A stretch of 64,000 nucleotides of DNA from positions 58,600 to 122,599 of the forward strand of contig NZ_JADNHZ010000005.1 in assembly GCF_015554145.1 (NCBI RefSeq). The letters run 5' to 3'. Made by a program: the position numbers and the translations under genes. Below are positions 58,698 through 64,000 of the stretch, one piece after another. Each line of letters opens with the position of its first letter. Position 1 is the first letter of the stretch. The notes beneath the pieces are model-generated. The model saw only the letters and a list, made by a program, of their open reading frames with translations, did no database searches and was not told where the DNA came from. Origin of the DNA: Collinsella aerofaciens (GTDB lineage Bacteria; Actinomycetota; Coriobacteriia; Coriobacteriales; Coriobacteriaceae).

Positions 58698-59297
58698 ATG
58701 TCCCAGATGCTTTCCGCCGGAATCACCCGCGACCGTGCGTTCGAACTGCTTAACGAGCACAACAAAGACCCGTTCCACATCACCCACGGCGAGACGGTCG
58801 AGGGCACCATGCGCTACTTTGCGCGCGAGTTCGACCCCGAGAACGAGGAGTTTTGGGGCATCGTCGGCCTGCTGCACGACTTGGATTGGGAGGAGCATGA
58901 GGACGACCCCGTGAACCACACCATCTATGCGGCCGAAATCCTCGAGGGCGAGGGCGCCTCCCCCGAACTCATTCGCGCCATTCAGACGCACACGTCCGAT
59001 TTCAACACCTCGCTGCCCAAGCCCGAGCTGCAGATGGAGAAGATCCTGTTTGCCTGCGACGAGCTCACCGGCCTGATCGGCGCTGCCGTGATCATGCGTC
59101 CGAGCAAGAGCGTCATGGACTTTACGACTAAGTCGCTCAAGAAAAAGTTCAAGGACAAACGCTTTGCCGCCGGCTGCTCGCGCGACGTGATTTCGCAGGG
59201 CGCCGAGATGTTGGGCTGGGAGCTTCCCGAGCTCTTCGACCGCACCATCGCGGCCATGCAGTCCTTCGCGCCCGACCGCGACACCTTCCAGGCCTAA
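58698..59297 (+). CDS. HD-domain protein
   Basis: 199 residues. HGETVEGTMRYFARE, GLLHDLDWEEH (HD doublet) and IQTHTSDF (downstream His) are the metal-site pattern of HD hydrolases. The last half is helical (FTTKSLKKKFKDKRFAAG). Probably a phosphohydrolase of a small nucleotide-type substrate; not further defined. ATG 58698 follows CTGGAGG. The stop overlaps an R2 repeat. Confidence 0.82.
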   Translation: MSQMLSAGITRDRAFELLNEHNKDPFHITHGETVEGTMRYFAREFDPENEEFWGIVGLLHDLDWEEHEDDPVNHTIYAAEILEGEGASPELIRAIQTHTSDFNTSLPKPELQMEKILFACDELTGLIGAAVIMRPSKSVMDFTTKSLKKKFKDKRFAAGCSRDVISQGAEMLGWELPELFDRTIAAMQSFAPDRDTFQA

Positions 59298-59338
59298 CCT
59301 GCCAAAAAAGGGACAGGTTTATTTTGGTAGGTTTTATT
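59296..59338. repeat. CCTGCCAAAA hairpin repeat (R2), copy b (left flank of RAYT gene)
   Basis: AACCTGCCAAAA with TTTTGGTAGGTTTTA around AAGGGACAGGTTTA; it overlaps the HD gene stop. Inverted partner at 60258-60299. Confidence 0.85.
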
Positions 59339-59530
59339 TGGGTAAACGCTTCCGTTGGATGTTATTCAGCGGAAGCGTTTTCTGTTTGACATGGTGACGC
59401 TGGCGAATGGCGGCGCCTCGCGGCAGACAGCTGCGCTTCGCCGTATCCGTAACTCGGCAAACGCGACGCTACGACGCGTTCTTGATAATCCATGTTCCCA
59501 GTCCGGTCAGCAGCTGAATCTACTTAACCG

Positions 59531-59941
59531 TTAGCCCTTGTTTTCGAAGCGCGCCAGTCCTGCTTTTTGTGGATTCAGATGAATGTATCGAATTGCTTCG
59601 AGTAAATACACTTCCGACTTAATGGGCGAATCCCAAAACCGCTCCTGAAACACGTGTCCGATATGCCCCGTCCGCGCATTGTACCTGCCCGCATACGATA
59701 CGGCTACCGCGTGCATCGCGTCGCTCTTGCGGTCTTCCGGATCGTCGATGAGCAGATGAATGTGGTTTCCCATAAGGCACCAAGCGACAAGCTCGATATT
59801 GTGTTTGGGGAGGATCGCATCGAGGATCTGAAGCATGGCGATTCGGTCCTCGGCATCGTCAAACAGCAATTGCCCTCCGTTTCCACGCAACGTGATGTGG
59901 AAATAACCGGTTGGTGACTTTGAACGAGGTTTTCTCGGCAT
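59531..59941 (-). CDS. REP-associated tyrosine transposase (RAYT, Y1 family)
   Basis: 136 residues from ATG 59941, after AAAGGAGG. GYFHITLRGNGGQLLFDDAEDR, WCLMGNHIHLLIDDPED (the HUH metal motif as H-I-H) and the catalytic Tyr region AVSYAGRYNARTGHIGHVFQERFW match TnpA_REP. It ends at RYIHLNPQKAGLARFENKG, where longer relatives carry on with a WSSY-type segment, so it may be a shortened form. A longer in-frame start (60151) has no ribosome site. Copies of an R2 hairpin lie in inverted orientation on both sides (59296, 60258), which fits a RAYT and its REP sequences. Could move or maintain those repeats. Confidence 0.85.
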   Translation of the reverse strand: MPRKPRSKSPTGYFHITLRGNGGQLLFDDAEDRIAMLQILDAILPKHNIELVAWCLMGNHIHLLIDDPEDRKSDAMHAVAVSYAGRYNARTGHIGHVFQERFWDSPIKSEVYLLEAIRYIHLNPQKAGLARFENKG

Positions 59942-60296
59942 GGCCCCTCCTTTAGCTTGGATGGGCTGAAGATACCTCATTCGGAGGCTTCGGTTGTCGA
60001 GATTCAGTTCACCGACTATAGCTGCTACCTGCCGAAATGTTATTGCGTTTTCAAATTGATGCTTTTTAATGGTAATTGAGCAAGACGGGCGCGCTTGTTG
60101 CGGATACGGGCGTTGGTTGCGTCGATCTGGACGGCCCTCGAGTGATGTCATCGCAAATGGGCTTCACACATTTCTACGGTGACAGAAAAACGGCCGGGCG
60201 CTCAAAATAAAACGGAGCTCCCGGCCGTTTACTGATTGTTTGTTGACGTTTGGCCAGATAAAACCTGCCAAAATAAACCTGTCCCTTTTTGGCAGG
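59942..60296. other. Intergenic region between the RAYT and CarD genes
   Basis: Holds the CarD terminator (60188-60230) and the R2 copy c. No gene recognised between 59942 and 60187. Confidence 0.5.
60184..60230 (-). terminator. Intrinsic terminator, minus strand
   Basis: AAACGGCCGGG (60188-60198) pairs with CCCGGCCGTTT (60220-60230); on the minus strand TTTTTCTG follows. It probably ends the CarD transcript, 70 bp after its stop. Confidence 0.75.
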
Positions 60297-60299
60297 TTA
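60258..60299. repeat. CCTGCCAAAA hairpin repeat (R2), copy c (inverted, right flank of RAYT gene)
   Basis: Exact reverse complement type of copies a and b: TAAAACCTGCCAAAA ... AAACCTGTCCCTTTTTGGCAGGTT. It overlaps the CarD stop codon. Confidence 0.85.
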
Positions 60300-60782
60300 G
60301 TTGAGGGCGGCTTGGGCTAGGCGGGCTTCGGCGTCCTCCTCGGTGACGCCCAGGGCCACAGCGAACTCCTCGATGGAGCGGCGCTTGGCTTCCTTGAGTA
60401 CGCGCATGTAGTAAGAGCTGGGCTTTTTATCTGCTTCCTCGGCCTGGCGAATACGGTGCATCATGGTTTTTGCCACGCGGACCGTCTCGGGCGCACCCAG
60501 CTTGAGCTGCTGCTTAAAGTGCGTCTCCTCCAGCGAGCTGTTGCGCTCGGTAAAGGTGTCGCACTCCAGCTCGTCGTAGTGGCTCAGCAGGTGCTCGGCA
60601 TCTTGCTGCGAGATGGCAGCGTGCAAACGGTCGGCCTGCGCCACGGGGTACATAAGGATCGTCTGCGCATGTCCCTGCTTGGTCTCGAGCAGCAGCATGG
60701 GCTGCGGTGTGTCGTCCCTAAAACCGACGACGGTGCAGACTCCCTGACCCGGATGAATGACGTGTTGACCGATTGAGAACAT
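60297..60782 (-). CDS. carD: CarD-family transcriptional regulator
   Basis: 161 residues. N-terminal RNA-polymerase-interaction domain MFSIGQHVIHPGQGVCTVVG...; the middle region QTILMYPVAQADRL matches CarD_CdnL_TRCF. The C-terminal helical domain (SYYMRVLKEAKRRSIEEFAVALGVTEEDAEARLAQA) contacts DNA at the -10 fork. It stabilises open promoter complexes at rRNA and growth genes in actinobacteria. A palindromic element lies just upstream. Start follows TTGGAGGT. Confidence 0.9.
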   Translation of the reverse strand: MFSIGQHVIHPGQGVCTVVGFRDDTPQPMLLLETKQGHAQTILMYPVAQADRLHAAISQQDAEHLLSHYDELECDTFTERNSSLEETHFKQQLKLGAPETVRVAKTMMHRIRQAEEADKKPSSYYMRVLKEAKRRSIEEFAVALGVTEEDAEARLAQAALN

Positions 60783-60802
60783 GCTACCTCCAACTTATAC
60801 GA

Positions 60803-60842
60803 ATTTGCGTATGTCTAGAATAACACGCTGACGTGCGCAAAT
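60803..60842. promoter_or_regulatory. Inverted repeat upstream of carD
   Basis: ATTTGCGTATGTC (60803-60815) and GACGTGCGCAAAT (60830-60842) are inverted copies with two mismatches, 20 bp before the carD ATG. It may be an operator. Confidence 0.4.
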
Positions 60843-61124
60843 CCTCGCTTTATGCAGGAAAAGCACACAACTCTGATAGGTAAGAGTATTCGATAAAAGA
60901 CACAGCTCATTCACACCTTTATGCATTTTCAACGCGTGCATAATCTGCAGGCAGACCGGCATCTTTGAGTGACTCCATACAAGCTGTAGTCAATTTTGTG
61001 CATATGCAATTTCGATTGGCTTTACCCTGCGACAGTGCCCCTCGCTTGTGATAGAGTGCTACAAACTCTGGCTTTTGCCCTACGAGTGACCAAGAGCTCG
61101 GGGGCTTTAACACAAGGAGGATCT
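60843..61124. other. A+T-rich upstream region of argS
   Basis: No gene. A 64-codon minus-strand frame is not supported (no ribosome site, biased only at its end). The argS transcript probably starts here, but no -35/-10 pair is clear. Confidence 0.4.
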
Positions 61125-62978
61125 ATGCCCGAGAAGATTGAAGAGCTGGTACGCGCTGCGCTTGCTGCGGCCCAGGAGGCCGGCGACCTTTCCGCATTTG
61201 AACTTGACGATTGCGCTATCGAGCGACCGGCTGACACTTCTCATGGCGAGTGGACCTCTACCATGGCCCTGAAGTCCGCCAAGCTGGCCCACTGCGCCCC
61301 GCGCAAGATCGCCGAGGCCATCGTTGCCCATATGCCCGAGGATCCCGCGATCGAGAAGGTTGAGATCGCAGGCCCCGGTTTCATCAACTTCTACCTCTCC
61401 GTTGCCGTCAAGAATGCCATCTTTGGCGAGGCTCGCGAGAAGGGCATGGACTTCGCTAAGTCCAACGTCGGTGGTGGCCTGAAGACCCAGGTCGAGTTCG
61501 TTTCCGCCAACCCCGTCGGCCCCATGCACATCGGCCACGGCCGCTGGGCCGCGCTGGGCGATTCGCTCTGCCGCGTTATGGACCACGCCGGCTATGAGAT
61601 CCAGCGTGAGTTCTACATCAATGACCACGGCTCTCAGATGAACACCTTCGGCAACTCCATCAGCACGCGCTATATGCAGCTTGCCGACATCATCGCCAAG
61701 CAGGGCGTTGATATCGACGAGGCTCACAAGCTGCTGATCGCCGACCGTGACGCCTTTGTTGCCGACGAGAACGACGAGCACCCCGAGACCCATCCGTATC
61801 AGGACAACTTTGCCGAGACCTTGGGCAAGGACTCTTACGGCGGCGACTACATCATCGACGAGGCCGCCGAGTTCTGGCGCACCGACGGCGATAAGTGGGT
61901 CAACGCCGATCCTCAGGAGCGCATGGAGAGCTTCCGCGAGCGCGGCTATGTAAAGATGGTCGATAACATGCGCGACCTCTGCCACGCCGTCAACTGCGAC
62001 TTCGATCGTTGGTACTCCGAGCGCTCGCTGTATGTGAAGGACACCGAGGGCGAGACCGCCGGCACCTCCGCCGTCGACCGCGCTTTTGAGAAGCTCGACA
62101 AGATGGGCTACCTCTACACCAAGGACGGCGCCCTGTGGTTCCGCTCCACCGATCTGGGCGACGACAAGGACCGCGTCCTGATCAAGTCCGACGGCGAGTA
62201 CACCTACTTCGCCTCCGACGTCGCCTATCACTGGGATAAGTTCCAGCGCGTCGATCACGTCATCGACATCTGGGGCGCCGACCACCACGGTTACATCGAG
62301 CGCGTACGCTGCGTCTGCGACGCTCTGGGTTACCCCGGCAAGTTTGAGGTTCTGCTGGGCCAGCTCGTCAACCTGCTGCGTAACGGCAAGCCCGTCCGTA
62401 TGTCCAAGCGCAAGGGCACCATGGTGACCCTGCAGGAGCTCGTCGACGAGGTCGGCTCCGATGCCGCTCGCTACACGCTCATCTCCAAGAGCTCCAACCA
62501 GATGGTCGACTTCGACATCGAGGCCGTTAAGAAGCGCGACAACTCCAACCCGGTCTATTACGTGCAGTATGCTCACGCCCGCGTGTGCTCCATCCTGCGC
62601 CGTGCCGCCGACGTTACCGCCGAGCAGGCCGACGAGATGGGCATGAAGGCCGTTGCCGCCAAGGCCATCGGTGAGAACGTCGATTACTCGCTGCTGACCG
62701 ACCCGACCGAGCTCGCCCTTTCGCGCAAGCTCAACGAGCTCACCGACCTGATCGCCAGCTGTGCTCGCGACCGCGCTCCGTTCCGTCTGACCCACTTTGC
62801 CGAGGAGCTCGCCGGCGACTTCCACAGCTTCTACGCTGCCTGCCAGGTTCTGCCGAGCGAGGGCCGTCCCGTCGACCCCGAGCTTTCGCGCGCCCGTCTG
62901 GCAGCTTGCGACGCTGTCCGCGTGACGCTCGCCCTGGTGCTTACCCTCGTTGGCGTTTCCGCGCCCGAGCAGATGTAA
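61125..62978 (+). CDS. argS: Arginyl-tRNA synthetase
   Basis: 617 residues, class I synthetase charging tRNA-Arg. FVSANPVGPMHIGHGRWAALGD carries HIGH; PVRMSKRKGTMVTLQELVDEVG carries the KMSKS-type MSKRKG. An N-terminal Add-1-like domain (about 1-110) and a C-terminal anticodon-binding all-helix domain (about 490-617) are present. ATG 61125 follows AAGGAGG. It ends at the terminator 63026-63056. Confidence 0.96.
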   Translation: MPEKIEELVRAALAAAQEAGDLSAFELDDCAIERPADTSHGEWTSTMALKSAKLAHCAPRKIAEAIVAHMPEDPAIEKVEIAGPGFINFYLSVAVKNAIFGEAREKGMDFAKSNVGGGLKTQVEFVSANPVGPMHIGHGRWAALGDSLCRVMDHAGYEIQREFYINDHGSQMNTFGNSISTRYMQLADIIAKQGVDIDEAHKLLIADRDAFVADENDEHPETHPYQDNFAETLGKDSYGGDYIIDEAAEFWRTDGDKWVNADPQERMESFRERGYVKMVDNMRDLCHAVNCDFDRWYSERSLYVKDTEGETAGTSAVDRAFEKLDKMGYLYTKDGALWFRSTDLGDDKDRVLIKSDGEYTYFASDVAYHWDKFQRVDHVIDIWGADHHGYIERVRCVCDALGYPGKFEVLLGQLVNLLRNGKPVRMSKRKGTMVTLQELVDEVGSDAARYTLISKSSNQMVDFDIEAVKKRDNSNPVYYVQYAHARVCSILRRAADVTAEQADEMGMKAVAAKAIGENVDYSLLTDPTELALSRKLNELTDLIASCARDRAPFRLTHFAEELAGDFHSFYAACQVLPSEGRPVDPELSRARLAACDAVRVTLALVLTLVGVSAPEQM

Positions 62979-63025
62979 TCTGCGGGTCATTTGACCGTGT
63001 AGGTTTGGTTTAACTGAGCCCTATA

Positions 63026-63057
63026 AGCCCGATCTCCTACGGAGGTCGGGCTTTTTT
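63026..63057 (+). terminator. Intrinsic terminator of argS
   Basis: AAGCCCGATCTCC pairs with GGAGGTCGGGCTT around TAC, followed by TTTTTT. Confidence 0.9.
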
Positions 63058-63102
63058 CGCAAACGCCGACGTATTGATGAATTTGGAACTGCTGGAAATA
63101 CG

Positions 63103-63251
63103 AAACTATGCCGGTTTACTACGATGAATTGAGGAATTCTAACCACGCCGGCTTTTTGCTAAAAAGTGCAAGGCATCTACCTGCGGTTTTAGTTCAACAA
63201 GTTTCGTGTGGTCGCGGTTGAGCGATTCATCGTAGTAAACCGCCATAGTTT
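63103..63251. repeat. 149-bp element with 27-bp inverted repeat ends
   Basis: Arms 63103-63129 and 63225-63251 (AAACTATGCCGGTTTACTAC... and its complement, one mismatch). The minus strand encodes a 35-residue frame, 63139-63246 (MAVYYDESLNRDHTKLVELK continuing), whose ATG lies inside the right arm. No ribosome site. It looks like a miniature inverted-repeat element or a relic of a larger one. Confidence 0.7.
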
Positions 63252-63285
63252 TGGCGGAGGCAGTCAGATTTGTGGGTGGCAAACA

Positions 63286-63322
63286 AAGAGTGTCCCCAGT
63301 GACTAGTCGTTTAAGAACGTCC
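63286..63322. repeat. Truncated R4 repeat at the IS110 left end
   Basis: AGTGTCCCCAGTGACTAGTC, TTTAAGAACGTCC: the same string as at 42974-43014, but broken off after AACGTCC where the other copies read CCAATGACTA. The IS110 element follows directly. Confidence 0.75.
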
Positions 63323-63571
63323 ATTACAGTCGAAATTGTCAGCCCGGGACCGTCTCGGGCTACGATTGAGGCGCGCCCAGAACGGGCCGCCGACCGGGCG
63401 CCCGCGCACGGCCGAACGTCCCTGCCCCAGAGAGGGCCCGTTGGGTGCTGCCGGCGCGGGACGCGCCGCCCCCGACGGCTGATAGGAAAGTGCCGGGCAG
63501 GTGCCGCGGCTGGTAATGTGAGTGCCGAGGGGGAGGCCATCCGGTCGAACGACTACCGGAAGGATACCACC
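63323..63571 (+). ncRNA. Putative bridge-RNA-coding region of IS110
   Basis: In IS110/IS621-type elements this non-coding end makes the guide RNA that pairs with donor and target DNA. Several GC-rich stems are visible (for example CGGGCGCCCG, 63396-63405, and CGGCGCGGGACGCGCCG). Loop sequences that would fit the R4 target were not worked out. Role inferred from position. Confidence 0.4.
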
Positions 63572-63923
63572 GTGAAAGCGACATCCACCAGGCCCGCGGC
63601 CGTGCTCGGCCTGGACGTCGGCAAGTCATCGCACTGGGCCTGCCTGGTCGACCGCGACGGGGAGGTGCTGGCCAGCGCCCCCGTCCGCAACAGGGAGGCC
63701 GAGCTCGACGCGCTGTTCGCCTCCGCGCCCGCCGGCACGCTCGTCGTCGTCGACCAGTTCCGCAACATAGGGTCCCTCGCCGTGAGGCGGGCCCGCGCCG
63801 CGGGGCTCGGGGTCGCCCACCTGCCCGGGCTCGCCGCCAGCCGCGCCGCGGGCCTGTTCGCCGGCGAGGCCAAGACCGACGAGCGCGACGCCGCGGTGAT
63901 CGCGCGGACCGCCCTGGGCGTGC
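63323..63923 (+). mobile_element. IS110-family insertion sequence, left part only
   Basis: The left edge is set by the break in the R4 repeat at 63322/63323. About 249 bp of very G+C-rich non-coding DNA (63323-63571) precede the transposase, as expected for the bridge-RNA-coding end in IS110 elements. The transposase reading is lost near 63923, where base composition turns A+T-rich. It could be a deletion, a second insertion or a change of the genome path; the window ends 77 bp later. Confidence 0.7.
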
Positions 63924-63940
63924 TGTTAGCGCTACTGTAA
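63572..63940 (+). pseudogene. IS110-family transposase, N-terminal fragment
   Basis: 122 codons from GTG 63572, 8 nt after GGAAGG, to a stop that is not the true end. LGLDVGKSSHWACLVDRDGE is the RuvC-like DEDD first Asp; VVVDQFRNIGSL and GEAKTDERDAAVIARTAL hold the second and third/fourth acid positions. Family members run to about 400 residues with a C-terminal Tnp20 domain holding the catalytic Ser, which is missing here. Reading is lost after RTALGV. Not functional by itself. Confidence 0.8.
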
Positions 63941-64000
63941 AAACAACCATTTTGACCAACGCTCAATAACCAATCATGCCAACGCAATCCCGCCATTTGC

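Noticed and set aside
2454..60299. The spaced repeats as a CRISPR array or integron attC sites.
   Set aside because: Copies are palindromic, kilobases apart, in both orientations and in intergenic spots; there are no regular spacers, cas genes or integrase.
60919..61113. A 64-codon minus-strand frame upstream of argS.
   Set aside because: No ribosome site and no known domain; only the last 20 codons look protein-like.

Overview
The window looks like chromosomal DNA of a high-G+C Coriobacteriia member, most likely Collinsella or a close relative. This rests on the G+C-rich codon use, actinobacterial-type proteins (CarD, a lone M20 dipeptidase, DegV proteins, ATP-type PEP carboxykinase), a bile-acid-type short-chain dehydrogenase, and dense families of small intergenic hairpins. 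It is a housekeeping region with no prophage, no CRISPR array and no rRNA. The taxonomic call is inference.

Layout. 1-1751: 3' truncated methionyl-tRNA synthetase (minus). 1.9-9.2 kb: DUF3267 protein, queH, queA, a coiled-coil membrane protein, a 12-alpha-HSDH-like SDR and tgt, so three queuosine tRNA-modification genes lie within 7 kb. 9.4-14.1 kb: LOG protein, a RelB/YafQ-type toxin-antitoxin pair, DegV, HAD phosphatase and M20 dipeptidase. 14.4-18.1 kb: pstSCAB phosphate importer. 18.3-24.5 kb: ABC-F ATPase, HAD hydrolase, a DtxR/MntR-type regulator, then a Zn/Cd efflux locus (SmtB-like regulator, stand-alone HMA protein, P-type ATPase) with visible operators. 24.6-35.3 kb: two diverged copies of an unrecognised protein with a Vsr/DUF559-like C-terminus, a DEDDh exonuclease, a His-rich Mn-type permease, DUF188 and HdeD proteins, a nitroreductase behind an iron-box-like site, two tandem histidine phosphatases, a short DUF1015 protein and an M20 peptidase. 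35.7-43 kb: serC-serA, a K+/H+ antiporter, a phosphoesterase and a flippase. 43.1-52 kb: pckA, a B3/B4 protein behind a terminator-bearing leader, MarR, DegV, a small MGMT-type protein, trpS, a WecA/TagO-type transferase and a PflX-like radical SAM protein. 52.2-62.9 kb: tRNA-Ala(CGC), pncB, proB, a prolyl aminopeptidase, proA, an HD protein, a RAYT-type transposase between inverted hairpin repeats, CarD and argS. 63-64 kb: an inverted-repeat element and the broken 5' part of an IS110 element.

The most unusual material is non-coding. (1) At least seven otherwise unrelated intergenic hairpin families share a GGGAC (or GTCCC) core, usually in or next to the loop. One family brackets the RAYT transposase in inverted orientation, and another is interrupted by the IS110 element. 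(2) Three copies of a multi-stem element follow + strand genes (queA, the SDR, the phosphoesterase). Each has a conserved AGAA tetraloop, and stem sequences change while pairing is kept. (3) Two unannotated small RNA candidates carry C-rich loops. (4) Two genes have strong intrinsic terminators directly before their ribosome binding sites.

All coordinates and motifs were read by eye. Family assignments come from recognised motifs and not from searches.
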